In this document: in pieces, positions 51,829 through 60,853 of the stretch
Layout: each line of letters begins with the position of its first letter
Numbering within the stretch: position 1 is the stretch's first letter
Origin: CAMLDH01 sp966250375
GTDB lineage: Bacteria > Pseudomonadota > Gammaproteobacteria > Burkholderiales > Burkholderiaceae_D
Reading direction: 5' to 3'
Length of the DNA: 64,000 nt
Assembly (NCBI GenBank): GCA_966250375.1
Contig: CBINHE010000002.1
Location: 1-64,000 of the forward strand
Notes under the pieces: model-generated
Told to the model about the DNA's origin: nothing
The model's database searches: none
What the model saw: only the letters and a program-made list of their open reading frames with translations
Made by a program: the position numbers and the translations under genes

Positions 51829-52580
51829 GCATGAGATCAAAACCCGGCACCGCAGTTGGCACATTCTGGGGCATCGGCGTTGGCCCGGGACCAGCCGGCT
51901 ATCTGCCGCTCGCGGCGCTCGAGGCGCTACGGCAAGCCGACGTCGTACTCGTGCCGCGGGCGCGCAGCGCGGAAACGTCGGTCGCACTGCAATGCCTGAC
52001 CGGTATCGACATCCGGTCGCAACGACTACGGGAAATCGAATTCAACATGGATCCGGACCGGTCGGTATTGCGCGAGCATTATGCGCAGTTGGCCGACACG
52101 ATTGCAGTCGATCTGTGCGCCGGACGCAATGTGGCTTACCTGACGATCGGCGATACGCTGACGTACTCCACCTACGGCTATGTGCTGGCCGCGTTGCGCG
52201 AGCGGCTGCCCGAATTGCCACACCGTACTTTTCCCGGCATCACCAGCTACGCAGCCGCCGCATCGGCCCTGAGCTGGCCGCTGGGCGAGGGCAAGGAACG
52301 AATACTGATCTTGCCGTGTCCTGACGATCCTCTGGCGCTGCGGCGCGATATCGAAACGCATGACATCGTGGTGTTGATGAAGGTCGGCGCACGCCTGGCT
52401 TGGGTACTCGACCTGTTGCGCGACATGGGCATCGCCGAATATTGCGCATTTGCGCGCCGCATCGGCTTGCCAGGTGAAATGCTGGCGACCGATGTCGAGA
52501 ATTTATGTGCGACCGAGGCAATGGGGTATCTTGCGACGCTGCTGATCCGTAAAACCCCGAGAGAAAAAAGACACACATGA
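51825..52580 (+). CDS. cbiL: precorrin-2/cobalt-factor II C20-methyltransferase
   Basis: A 251-residue SAM-dependent tetrapyrrole methylase: GIGVGPGPAGYLPLAALEALRQADVV, VAYLTIGDTLTYSTYGYV and FPGITSYAAAASALSWPL are typical of CobI/CbiL. It methylates C20 early in the corrin pathway. GTG 51825 overlaps the cbiD stop; ATG 51831 is the alternative, with GGAGAGG upstream. It overlaps the next gene by ATGA. Confidence 0.92.
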   Translation: MSMRSKPGTAVGTFWGIGVGPGPAGYLPLAALEALRQADVVLVPRARSAETSVALQCLTGIDIRSQRLREIEFNMDPDRSVLREHYAQLADTIAVDLCAGRNVAYLTIGDTLTYSTYGYVLAALRERLPELPHRTFPGITSYAAAASALSWPLGEGKERILILPCPDDPLALRRDIETHDIVVLMKVGARLAWVLDLLRDMGIAEYCAFARRIGLPGEMLATDVENLCATEAMGYLATLLIRKTPREKRHT

Positions 52581-53377
52581 AGGTATATTTCATCGGTGCC
52601 GGTCCCGGCGCTTCCGACCTGATCACGCTGCGTGGCGCCAACATACTGGGCCGCGTCAACATGGTGCTGTACGCCGGTTCGTTGGTACCGACCGACATGC
52701 TGCAGCATTGTCGCCCAGATGCCGAGCTGATCGATACCGCCAAGCTCGACCTCGAACAGCAGGAGGCGTGTTACCGCCGTGCCCAGACAGCCGGCTGCGA
52801 CGTGGCGCGCCTGCACTCGGGCGATCCGGCAATCTACGGCGCGACCGCCGAGCAAATGCGGCGGCTCGATGCGCTGGGCATCGAATACGAGATAGTGCCG
52901 GGGGTGTCGTCGTTCAGCGCCGCCGCCGCCGCAGTCAAGGCCGAATTGACCAAGCCGGAAGTGTCGCAGACCATCATCCTGACCCGCGTTTCCGGTCGTG
53001 CATCGGCGGTGCCGGAAGCAGAAGCGATCGCCAAATTGGCCGAGCATCGCGCGACCATGTGCATTTTCCTGTCGGGGCCGCATCTGAAAAAAATCGTGAC
53101 CGACCTGCGTCTGCATTATCCGGAGGACACGCCGGTGACACTGGTTTATCGGGCTAGCTGGCCCGAGCAACGCATCTATCAGGGAAGCCTTGGCACGGTG
53201 TTGAAAGAAACCAAGCGCGGCGCCTGGAACCTGACCACCATGCTGCTGGTCGGCGCAGCGCTGGGGGATGGCGCGCAGGTGGAGTCAAGCTTGTACTCGA
53301 AGGATTTCAAGCATCTGTTTCGGGCCGTGAAAAAGACCAAGCCAAAGGTCGAAAAGATCGAAAAGGCAATAGCGTGA
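52577..53377 (+). CDS. cbiF: precorrin-4 C11-methyltransferase
   Basis: A 266-residue SAM-dependent methylase (CobM/CbiF): YFIGAGPGASDLITLRGANILGRVNMVLYAGSLVP, LHSGDPAIYGATAEQMRRL, VPGVSSFSAAAAAVKAELT and the YRASWPEQRIYQGSLG end. It methylates C11. It is preceded by an ATGA overlap and followed by a GTGA overlap. Confidence 0.95.
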   Translation: MKVYFIGAGPGASDLITLRGANILGRVNMVLYAGSLVPTDMLQHCRPDAELIDTAKLDLEQQEACYRRAQTAGCDVARLHSGDPAIYGATAEQMRRLDALGIEYEIVPGVSSFSAAAAAVKAELTKPEVSQTIILTRVSGRASAVPEAEAIAKLAEHRATMCIFLSGPHLKKIVTDLRLHYPEDTPVTLVYRASWPEQRIYQGSLGTVLKETKRGAWNLTTMLLVGAALGDGAQVESSLYSKDFKHLFRAVKKTKPKVEKIEKAIA

Positions 53378-54150
53378 GCGGGGACGTAAATGCATCACTC
53401 GGCATCTGGCTGGTGCGCGCAGAAAGCGAAGCACTCGCCGCTGCTCTGCAAGCGCAGCTCGGCGGCACGATGTACCGCCCCTGGTTGAATCCGTCCGTGA
53501 CACAGAAGCAGCAGTTCGCTGCCGTGTATCGACAGCATGCACAGTGGGTGATGGTGGCAGCCAGTGGCATCGCGGTGCGCTTTCTCGATGGCTTGGCGCA
53601 GGATAAGCACAGCGATCCGGCGCTGGTGGTGCTGGACGAAGCGGGCTGTTATGCGGTATCGCTGCTGGCCGGGCACGAGGGCGGCGCCAACCGTCTGGCT
53701 TATCGCGTGGCTAACGCAGTCGGCGCGGTGCCGGTGGTCACCACGGCGACCGAGGCCTTGAAGTCGCTCGTGGTTGGCATTGGTTGCCGCAAGGGCGTGT
53801 CGGCCGAGCGAATCGACGCGGCGGTGCAGCAGGCGCTTGATGGGCTTGCTGGGCGCCGTTTAAACGAAGTGCGCGAGGTTGCGACGATCGACCTGAAGGC
53901 GGACGAGCCGGGATTGATCGAATTCTGCGCGCGGCATGACTTGCCGCTGCGGATCTTTGCGCGTGACACGGTAGCGGCACGGGCATGGGTGACGCAGCCC
54001 TCGGATTGGGTACGTCAAAACGTGGGGCTCGATGGCGTATGCGAACCATGCGCTTTGATCGCCTGCACGCGCGGCAAACTGGCGGTGCCGAAAATGGCTT
54101 TGGACGGCGTGGCCGTGGCAGTAGTAGAAGATAAATGGATGGAAGCATGA
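53374..54150 (+). CDS. cbiG: cobalt-precorrin-5A hydrolase CbiG
   Basis: A 258-residue protein with a CbiG core (about 10-125: QWVMVAASGIAVRFLDGLAQDKHSDPALVVLDEAGCYAVSLLAGHEGGANRLAYRVA) and a CobE/CbiG C-terminal domain (about 126-250: VVGIGCRKGVSAERIDAAVQQAL, ACTRGKLAVPKMALDGVAVAV). It opens the delta-lactone and releases acetaldehyde in the cobalt-early route. The start is GTG 53374, overlapping cbiF; the stop overlaps the next gene by ATGA. Confidence 0.92.
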   Translation: MSGDVNASLGIWLVRAESEALAAALQAQLGGTMYRPWLNPSVTQKQQFAAVYRQHAQWVMVAASGIAVRFLDGLAQDKHSDPALVVLDEAGCYAVSLLAGHEGGANRLAYRVANAVGAVPVVTTATEALKSLVVGIGCRKGVSAERIDAAVQQALDGLAGRRLNEVREVATIDLKADEPGLIEFCARHDLPLRIFARDTVAARAWVTQPSDWVRQNVGLDGVCEPCALIACTRGKLAVPKMALDGVAVAVVEDKWMEA

Positions 54151-55706
54151 CTGGGGTACTGAATTTGGTGTCGGTCGGACCGGGCTTTAACGACTTGATC
54201 ATTCCGCGTGCCGAAGCGGCGTTGCGCGACAGCGACGTGATCGTGGCCTACGAGTTGTATTTGCGCTGGATCGAACCGTGGCTGGAAGGCAAGGAAATTC
54301 ACACGCCGCCGCTGACGCAAGAGCGCGAGCGCGCTTTGCTGGCGATCGACAAAGCCCGCAGCGGCGCCAAAGTCGCCTTGATTTCCAGCGGCGACATCGG
54401 TATTTACGCAATGGCGGCACTGGCGTTCGAGGAGATGCAGGAAGACGATACCTACGAGGTGAATGTCGTGCCGGGGATTACTTCGGCCAATGCCTGCGCG
54501 TCGTTGCTGGGCTCGCCCTTATCGCATGACTTCGCCACCCTCAGCCTGTCCGATTTGCTATGTCCTTGGGAATGGATCGAAAACCGCGCACGGCACATCG
54601 CGCAAGCCGACTTGGCTTGCGTGTTGTACAACGTGCAGAGCGCCGGCCGGCAGCAGGGTGTCTATCGCATCCTGAATCTCATGCTGGAATCCAAGGCGCC
54701 GCATACCTTGTGCGGCGTGGTGAAAAATGCTTATCGGCCCGGTCAGCAAGTCAGCATCCATCGCCTGGAAGAATTGCCGGCATTGCAGTTCGATATGCTC
54801 ACCACCATCGTGATCGGCAACCGGTTTACCCGGCGCAAGCGCGGCCGCATTTTTACGCCGCGCGGCTACAACGACTGGGCTTCGCCGGATGTTGCGCCAG
54901 CCATGCAGCAGGAACAGCATGCATTACCCGATCATGCAGTCTGGGTTTTTTCCGGTACCAGCGACGGCAATGCACTGGCGACGCAGTTGGCAGCAGCGCA
55001 GGACTGCCCGGTGATCGTATCCGCAGCTACTGAATACGGTGGCGAGGTGGCCATCAAGGACTGTCCGGGCGTGTCGGTCTGGGCCGGTCGTCAAGGCATC
55101 GAAGCACGCCGGCAGGCCCTGACGCGCAGCCATGCGCGCGCGCTGGTCGATGCGACGCATCCCTATGCCACGATCATTTCCGAACAGTTGATTGGTTTAT
55201 CGCGTGAACTCGGCATCCCGTATTTGCGCTATGAGCGGCCCAGTGCGCTTGCGCCGGCGTACGGTGATTTGTGCGAATCGATGGCGCAGGCAGCCGAACG
55301 CGCCATCGCGCTCGGCCGACGTATTTTTCTGGCGACCGGCTCCAAGGATCTGGCGACGTTTCTGCAAGCGCCCGGTGCAAATGCGCGAGAGTGGTTTGTG
55401 CGTGTCACGGCAGAGCCGGAATTCATTCAGCGCGCGATCGATCTGGGCGTGCCGCGCAGCCACCTGTGCGCGATGCAAGGACCCTTCTCGGAGGCGTTCA
55501 ATACGGCATTGTGGCGCGATTGGCAAATCGATTGTGTGGTGACCAAGGATTCCGGCGACGCCGGCGGCTATCGCGCCAAAGCGGCAGCGGCGCAGGCGCT
55601 GGATATTCCATTGCTCGTGATTCAACGGCCGAATCTGGCGTATCCGCTGTTCACCTCGACGTTCGATGCTGTGTTACAGCAACTGGCGACGTGGAAAATA
55701 GCATGA
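54147..55706 (+). CDS. CobJ-CobK fusion: precorrin-3B C17-methyltransferase + precorrin-6A reductase
   Basis: A 519-residue bifunctional enzyme. Residues 1-260 are the CobJ/CbiH methylase (VGPGFNDLIIPRAEAALRDSDVIVAYE, SSGDIGIYAMA, VPGITSANACASLLGSPLSHDFATLSLSDLL) that methylates C17 and contracts the ring. Residues about 266-519 are CobK/CbiJ reductase (WVFSGTSDGNALATQL, DATHPYATIISEQL, CVVTKDSGDAGGYRAKAAAA). A short linker joins them. ATG 54147 overlaps the cbiG stop; ATG 54135 is in frame but lies deeper inside cbiG. Confidence 0.93.
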   Translation: MTGVLNLVSVGPGFNDLIIPRAEAALRDSDVIVAYELYLRWIEPWLEGKEIHTPPLTQERERALLAIDKARSGAKVALISSGDIGIYAMAALAFEEMQEDDTYEVNVVPGITSANACASLLGSPLSHDFATLSLSDLLCPWEWIENRARHIAQADLACVLYNVQSAGRQQGVYRILNLMLESKAPHTLCGVVKNAYRPGQQVSIHRLEELPALQFDMLTTIVIGNRFTRRKRGRIFTPRGYNDWASPDVAPAMQQEQHALPDHAVWVFSGTSDGNALATQLAAAQDCPVIVSAATEYGGEVAIKDCPGVSVWAGRQGIEARRQALTRSHARALVDATHPYATIISEQLIGLSRELGIPYLRYERPSALAPAYGDLCESMAQAAERAIALGRRIFLATGSKDLATFLQAPGANAREWFVRVTAEPEFIQRAIDLGVPRSHLCAMQGPFSEAFNTALWRDWQIDCVVTKDSGDAGGYRAKAAAAQALDIPLLVIQRPNLAYPLFTSTFDAVLQQLATWKIA

Positions 55707-56827
55707 ATCAGCTGATTCCCGTCACCATCGTCACCGGTTTTTTGGGCTCGGGCAAAACCACCTTGCTGCGCAGCTTGATTCAACGCAGGCAAACCCGCCG
55801 CCTTGCGCTGTTGATCAATGAGTTCGGCGAAGTCTCGATCGACGGGGAGTTGATCCGCGACAGTGCCGATAATAATAACGATGGTGATCAGATCCGGATT
55901 CACGATTTTTCACACGGCCTGATCGCCTATGGCGACGATGAACTTTTTATTCCTGTCATGCGCGCGATCGCTGAACGCCGCGCCAATGTCGATCATGTGC
56001 TGATCGAAACCTCCGGCCTGGCGCTGCCGACGGCGGTAATGGAAATGCTGCAGAGCCCCGAACTGGCCGCAGATTTTATTCTGGATGCGACACTGGCCGT
56101 GGTGGATACGCCCTTGTTATTGTCCGATCAGTTCGAGCGCGGTAATGAGGCCGATGGCCCGCAAGCGGCGGTCGCCGGCATGTTTGAACAGCAGCTCGAA
56201 TACGCCGATGTCGTGGTGTTGAATAAAATCGATCTGCTCGATGAAAATGCGCTGCTACTGGCCGAGACCCGCGTGCGGCAACGCGCGCCGAATGTGCGCT
56301 TCCTTGAACTGGCCTATCACGCACAGCTTGATATCCGCCTTGCTCTGGGACTGCGCTTGCATCAGCCAACATTGGTTGCGCACAACCACCGTTACACGCC
56401 GCTGGCGTCGATGCCGGGCGCCGATGCTTCTCTACTCGGCAATCAAGATCGCTTGAACGGTCACGCTCATTCCGGCTTGAGTGCCCACAGCCATGGCCTC
56501 GCGACGCACAAGCATTTTCATGAGCAGGACCCGGGCTGGCTGTCGTTTGTCCTGCGCAGCCAGGCGCCGCAGCAAACAGAAACATTGAAATTCGCGTTGA
56601 TCGAAGCGGCCAAGGCGGAACCGATCTTGCGCAGTAAAGGTTTTATTCGTACCAACGATTCGGAACGTGCGGTGCTGGTGCAGGGCGTGCGCTCACGGGT
56701 GGCGATCAGTGTCGATGCAGAAAAATCGGCCCCACAAAAATCGGAACTGGTGTTCATCGGTTACCATCCGAGCCGCACCAAAGTGGCGACACTGTTATCC
56801 GACTTGACCGGAACTACCTGGAGATAA
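55703..56827 (+). CDS. cobW: CobW-type COG0523 GTPase lacking the CxCC motif
   Basis: A 374-residue G3E GTPase: P-loop VTGFLGSGKTTLLR (10-23), LLINEFGEVSIDGELI, switch VLIETSGLALPTAV, and VVLNKIDLLDE. COG0523 proteins normally have GCxCC between the Glu-rich segment and the next helix; here the corresponding stretch reads IHDFSHGLIAYGDDELF with no cysteine. A His-rich patch (HAHSG, AHSHG, THKHFHEQD, about 250-275) precedes the C-terminal domain. It presumably chaperones cobalt into CobN or CbiX, with metal binding relying on histidines. It overlaps cobJK by ATGA. The long frame extending upstream is out of phase with cobJK. Confidence 0.9.
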   Translation: MNQLIPVTIVTGFLGSGKTTLLRSLIQRRQTRRLALLINEFGEVSIDGELIRDSADNNNDGDQIRIHDFSHGLIAYGDDELFIPVMRAIAERRANVDHVLIETSGLALPTAVMEMLQSPELAADFILDATLAVVDTPLLLSDQFERGNEADGPQAAVAGMFEQQLEYADVVVLNKIDLLDENALLLAETRVRQRAPNVRFLELAYHAQLDIRLALGLRLHQPTLVAHNHRYTPLASMPGADASLLGNQDRLNGHAHSGLSAHSHGLATHKHFHEQDPGWLSFVLRSQAPQQTETLKFALIEAAKAEPILRSKGFIRTNDSERAVLVQGVRSRVAISVDAEKSAPQKSELVFIGYHPSRTKVATLLSDLTGTTWR

Positions 56828-56832
56828 TTTTA

Positions 56833-57435
56833 ATGAAAACCGATCCTGAATCACATAAACGGATGACCCAGCGTCATAAAGAAGGCTTCGAAAAAAAGAA
56901 GGCCGCTGCGCAAAAAGAAAAAGGCTTGCTGATTGTGTACACCGGCACCGGCAAAGGCAAATCCACCGCCGCATTCGGCATGGGCATGCGCATACTCGGC
57001 CATCAGATGAAACTGGGTGTGGTGCAATTCATCAAGGGCGCATTACACAGCGCCGAACGCCAGGTGCTCGGCAGTAACCCCAATTGCGATTTTCATGTCG
57101 TCGGCGCCGGTTATACCTGGGATACGCAGGATCGCGCAGCCGACATGCAAACGGCCGCCAACGGTTGGGCCGAAGCGGTCAGGATGATCACCGATCCTTC
57201 CTACGATATGGTGATTCTCGATGAACTCAATATCGTGCTTAAGTATCAATACCTCGACTTGGCCGAAGTCCTTGAGGTATTCGGCAAGCGGCGCGAGATG
57301 CTGCACATCGTTGTCACCGGCCGTCATGCACCGGAGGGATTGATCGAACTGGCCGATCTCGTCAGCGATATTCGCCCGGTAAAACACCCGTATCAGGAGC
57401 AGGGCATCAAGGCGCAAAAAGGGGTGGAGTTTTAA
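56833..57435 (+). CDS. cobO: cob(I)yrinic acid a,c-diamide adenosyltransferase
   Basis: A 200-residue CobA/CobO/BtuR-type ATP:corrinoid adenosyltransferase. The basic N terminus (HKEGFEKKKAAAQKEKG) leads into P-loop YTGTGKGKSTAAFGMGMRILGH, then VVQFIKGA, VILDELNIVLKYQYLD and GRHAPEGLIELADLVSDIRPVKHPY. It attaches the 5'-deoxyadenosyl group to Co(I). It stands five bases after cobW and one base before cobB. Confidence 0.96.
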   Translation: MKTDPESHKRMTQRHKEGFEKKKAAAQKEKGLLIVYTGTGKGKSTAAFGMGMRILGHQMKLGVVQFIKGALHSAERQVLGSNPNCDFHVVGAGYTWDTQDRAADMQTAANGWAEAVRMITDPSYDMVILDELNIVLKYQYLDLAEVLEVFGKRREMLHIVVTGRHAPEGLIELADLVSDIRPVKHPYQEQGIKAQKGVEF

Positions 57436-57436
57436 G

Positions 57437-58729
57437 GTGCAAACGCAACGCTGCCCCGCGCTCTTCATCAGCGCACCCGGCTCCAATCACGGCAAGACGA
57501 CCGTCACTGCCGCGCTCGCCCGCTTCCATGCCAACCAAGGTCGTAAAGTCAGGGTATTCAAGACCGGGCCGGATTTTCTTGATCCGATGATACTTGAGCG
57601 CGCTTGCGGCCAGCCGGTGTACCAACTGGATCTTTGGCTGGCAGGTGAAGCAGAATGTCGGCGCCTGGTCTACGAGGCGGCGCAAACGGCGGATCTGATC
57701 CTGATCGAGGGCGTGATGGGTTTGTTCGACGGTAGCCCTTGCAGCGCTGATCTCGCCGAAAAATCAGGGGTGCCGGTGCTGGCGGTAATCGACGCATCCG
57801 GAGTAGCGCAAACGTTGGGCGCAATCGCGTATGGACTTGCCCATTATCGTTCAGGACTGCCGTTCGCCGGCGCGCTGGCCAATGCGGTCGCCAGCAGCCG
57901 TCATGAAGAAATGATCGTGCAGGGCATGCCCCCGGGAATGCGCTACTTCGGCGGGCTGCCGCGCAATACGCAATTTACTTTGCCGGAGCGGCATCTGGGT
58001 CTGGTGCAGGCCGAAGAGGTTATCGATCTCGAATCCCGCCTGTCGGCAGCCGCAGCGTCGATTGCCTTGACAAGCTTGGCAGAATTGCCGGCAGCAGTGG
58101 AGTTCACCTGTACCGCCGTTGAACCGTTGCAGCAACTGCTGGCTGGTATGCGCATCGGCATTGCGCGTGATCCGGCATTTTCATTTATTTATCCGGCCAA
58201 TCTGGATTTGTTGGAGGCGCTGGGCGCCGAGCTTGTTTTCTTTTCGCCGCTCGCCGACCAGGCGCTACCAGAGGTGGACAGCCTTTACCTGCCGGGCGGA
58301 TATCCGGAACTGCATCTTCAGCAATTGCAGGATAACGCAGCGCTGAAAGCCGCGCTGCACAGCCACTTCCAGCGAGGAAAACCGATTTACGCAGAGTGCG
58401 GCGGGATGCTGTATTTGCTCGAATCGCTCACCGACAAAGCTGGAAAGCGCGGCGCAATGACGGGGATTTTGCCAGGACACGCCCTCATGCAGGCGCGTTT
58501 GCAAGGCTTGGGTTATCAATCGGCGCCGATGCCGGGCGGCGTGCTGCGTAGCCATACTTTTCACCACTCGGTGATCGACACGCCGCTGACCCCGATCGCA
58601 TCCGGTGAGCGTTTATACAATACCTCGCAAGGAGAGAGGATTTTTCAATTGGAGCGACTGACAGCAAGTTACCTGCACTGTTACTTTCCTTCCAATCCAA
58701 GCGCGGCTGCCCGGCTGTTTCTGCCATGA
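57437..58729 (+). CDS. cobB: cobyrinate a,c-diamide synthase
   Basis: A 430-residue glutamine-dependent amidotransferase. The N-terminal ATP-binding half (FISAPGSNHGKTTVTAALARF, KTGPDFLDPMILERACG, EGVMGLFDG) is followed by a class I-like glutaminase half with Cys in PIYAECGGMLYLLESL and LRSHTFHHS. It amidates side chains a and c of (hydrogeno)cobyrinate. The start is GTG 57437, right after the cobO stop, with AAGG only partly matching a ribosome site. It overlaps bluB by ATGA. Confidence 0.95.
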   Translation: MQTQRCPALFISAPGSNHGKTTVTAALARFHANQGRKVRVFKTGPDFLDPMILERACGQPVYQLDLWLAGEAECRRLVYEAAQTADLILIEGVMGLFDGSPCSADLAEKSGVPVLAVIDASGVAQTLGAIAYGLAHYRSGLPFAGALANAVASSRHEEMIVQGMPPGMRYFGGLPRNTQFTLPERHLGLVQAEEVIDLESRLSAAAASIALTSLAELPAAVEFTCTAVEPLQQLLAGMRIGIARDPAFSFIYPANLDLLEALGAELVFFSPLADQALPEVDSLYLPGGYPELHLQQLQDNAALKAALHSHFQRGKPIYAECGGMLYLLESLTDKAGKRGAMTGILPGHALMQARLQGLGYQSAPMPGGVLRSHTFHHSVIDTPLTPIASGERLYNTSQGERIFQLERLTASYLHCYFPSNPSAAARLFLP

Positions 58730-59391
58730 ACCGATTCAGCAACGAAGAGGTCGCCGCAGTATACAAAGTGATCGCCGAACGGCGCGATATCCGCCACTTT
58801 CTGCCGGACCCACTCTCGCCGGAACTGCTGGCCCGCCTGTTGAACGCCGCGCATCTGGCTCCCAGCGTCGGCTTCATGCAGCCGTGGCGGTTTATCCGGA
58901 TTTCGGACCCCAGCCTGCGCACCACCATTCACCAGATGGTAGAACAAGAGCGCATCAACACCGCCCATGCCTTGCATGAGCGCGAGGACGAATTCATGCG
59001 GCTGAAAGTGGAGGGTGTGCGCGAGTGCGGCGAATTGCTGGTGGTGGCGTTGATGGATCGGCGCGAGGAGCATATTTTCGGACGTCGCACGCTGCCGGAA
59101 ATGGACCTCGCCTCGGTTGCTTGCGCGATCCAAAACATCTGGCTGGCAGCTCGCGCCGAAGGTGTCGGCATGGGCTGGGTTTCGCTGTTCGATCCGGAGC
59201 AACTGCGTCTTGTACTGGGCATGCCCGCCGGCGCCAAGCCGATTGCGATCCTGTGTCTGGGTCATGTGGCAGCCTTTTATCCGAAGCCGATGCTCGAACT
59301 TGAAGGCTGGGCGGTGCGGCAGAAGCTGCAAGACATGGTGTACGAGAATGCCTGGCGCGATCATGCCGAGACCAATAGTGAACCAGAATAA
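58726..59391 (+). CDS. bluB: 5,6-dimethylbenzimidazole synthase
   Basis: A 221-residue flavin enzyme of the nitroreductase fold that cleaves FMNH2 with O2 to form 5,6-dimethylbenzimidazole, the lower ligand of B12. It has ERRDIRHFLPDPLSPELLARLL, AAHLAPSVGFMQPWRFIRI, LARAEGVGMGWVSLFDP and CLGHVAAFYPKPMLE. The O2 requirement means the pathway is expected to run with oxygen at this step. Confidence 0.94.
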   Translation: MNRFSNEEVAAVYKVIAERRDIRHFLPDPLSPELLARLLNAAHLAPSVGFMQPWRFIRISDPSLRTTIHQMVEQERINTAHALHEREDEFMRLKVEGVRECGELLVVALMDRREEHIFGRRTLPEMDLASVACAIQNIWLAARAEGVGMGWVSLFDPEQLRLVLGMPAGAKPIAILCLGHVAAFYPKPMLELEGWAVRQKLQDMVYENAWRDHAETNSEPE

Positions 59392-59431
59392 ACCTGAATC
59401 ATCACCCCAATTTTTATTTAAGGAGAATCAT

Positions 59432-59956
59432 ATGCGTACCAAATTTATCCGCTGGTGTATCACCCTGATGCCGATCGCTTTCTGCAGTATGGCCTATGCG
59501 CATCCTGGCCATACGAATGGCACCATGGCCGGCATTCTCCATCCGCTTCTCGGCCTCGATCATTTGTTCGCCATGCTTGCGGTCGGCGTATGGGCAGCTC
59601 AGTTAGGAGGACGTGCAAAGTGGCTGCTGCCAACCAGTTTCGTTACGCTCATGGCGCTGGCCGGCAGCATGGGCATGGCCGGTATCGCGTTGCCCATGGT
59701 GGAAAGCGGTATCGCCACTTCGGTGCTGCTGCTGGGCTTGCTGATTGCTTTTTCGGTGAAAGTGACGCCCGCTCTTGGCGCCGGCATCGTCGGTTTATTT
59801 GCCGTTTTTCACGGCTATGCGCATGGTGTAGAAATGCCCCTGCTGGGCTCGCCATGGCAGTATGGTTTCGGTTTTGTTGTGTCCACCATCGTATTGCATG
59901 GTCTGGGCCTGTTGCTTGGCGGGCGCTTGCAAACTCGAGCGTGCGCCATCAATTGA
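59432..59956 (+). CDS. HupE/UreJ family nickel/cobalt transporter
   Basis: A 174-residue membrane protein: signal/first segment (CSMAYAHPGHTNG, with the mature N-terminal His), then the HupE signature HPLLGLDHLFAMLAVGVWAAQLGG and FHGYAHGVEMP, with five clear helices. It ends soon after the VLHGLGLLLGGRL helix, so the last helix common in the family looks absent. AAGGAG is five bases before ATG 59432; the longer open frame upstream lies in bluB. It is probably a cobalt importer for this B12 locus, 40 bases after bluB. Confidence 0.88.
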   Translation: MRTKFIRWCITLMPIAFCSMAYAHPGHTNGTMAGILHPLLGLDHLFAMLAVGVWAAQLGGRAKWLLPTSFVTLMALAGSMGMAGIALPMVESGIATSVLLLGLLIAFSVKVTPALGAGIVGLFAVFHGYAHGVEMPLLGSPWQYGFGFVVSTIVLHGLGLLLGGRLQTRACAIN

Positions 59957-60012
59957 CGCAACGCTCGTATTCCAGGCTGCCAAGCCTACCGCAGATTACA
60001 AATGCGGACTGA

Positions 60013-60513
60013 TCAGTACGGTGTGAGAGACACGCGCAATTTCAATCTGTCGCCCGGTTCATAGGGCATTACGCTGCTATAGGTATGGCCGCGATATTCG
60101 TACACTACGTTGTATCCGACAGTCCGCGATTCCCAGCGGTCGACAGTGTGGCACTGCCGTACCGGTTGTTCCGTGACGACCGACTCGTTGTTGTTTTCTA
60201 TCCGGTCTCCGACGATCGCACCGGTAATCGCGCCAACTGCGGTCGCGGCAGTGCGACCATTGCCGCCACCGATCTGGTTGCCGAGAATCCCTCCGGCCAA
60301 GCCGCCAATGATGGAGCCGCCGACACCGCGTTGTTGCGGACGCTGCGCCTGTTGTACGTATTCGGTCCTGCATTCCTGACGCGGCTGATTGAATTGCTCG
60401 ACTTGCGGCGACACGCTCACCACGCGAGCATAGTCGTCAAAATCGGCTGCCTGTGCGGATGAGGCGATGCCCCAAAACATAAGCGGAATACTTGCGTAAA
60501 TTGATTTTTTCAT
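60013..60513 (-). CDS. glycine-zipper 2TM domain envelope protein
   Basis: A 166-residue exported protein: signal peptide to about residue 22 (ASSAQA), a Gln-rich stretch, then a glycine-zipper pair (GVGGSIIGGLAGGILGNQIGGGNGR..AVGAITGAIVGDRI, about 63-105) resembling the Rickettsia 17-kDa/SlyB family, and a C-terminal domain with CHTVDRWESRTVGYNVVYEYRG. There is no lipobox, so it is probably not a lipoprotein. The function is unknown beyond the outer-membrane association of the family. It converges on hupE. Confidence 0.85.
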   Translation of the reverse strand: MKKSIYASIPLMFWGIASSAQAADFDDYARVVSVSPQVEQFNQPRQECRTEYVQQAQRPQQRGVGGSIIGGLAGGILGNQIGGGNGRTAATAVGAITGAIVGDRIENNNESVVTEQPVRQCHTVDRWESRTVGYNVVYEYRGHTYSSVMPYEPGDRLKLRVSLTPY

Positions 60514-60853
60514 GGAACGCCCCCTTTTTTGTTTGTAGATAAGCTAGTAAACGCCGAAATGCATGGATGGACTACAAGAATTGTGTAAGAGAATGTTTCT
60601 GAGACAACGTGGAAGAGAATGGCCGGTATGTTCCTCCGTTTATATCTTAAGCGACTGAAGTCATACGTGGTTGATTATGCTGTTGCGGTTCCTGATGTAA
60701 GCGCAGGCAGCAGCAATTCTATTTCAATGTCCCCCTCCCACGTTGACAGATAACCGCGTGGGCACATAAAGCCGTGCTCACCCTACATGGCTCACTCGTA
60801 AATGCGAGCAGAAAATAGAGTTATTTAATGTTGTTTGTAGTTGTCAGCGGACG
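60514..60853. other. intergenic stretch, no gene seen
   Basis: This holds the promoter side of the glycine-zipper gene and the space beyond the tRNA terminator. A small CCCACG/CGTGGG pair lies near 60738-60763. I see no open frame or recognisable RNA. Confidence 0.45.

Noticed and set aside
55271..55702. N-terminal 144-codon extension of cobW
   Set aside because: It lies fully inside cobJ-cobK in another phase; the family start with the P-loop is at 55703.
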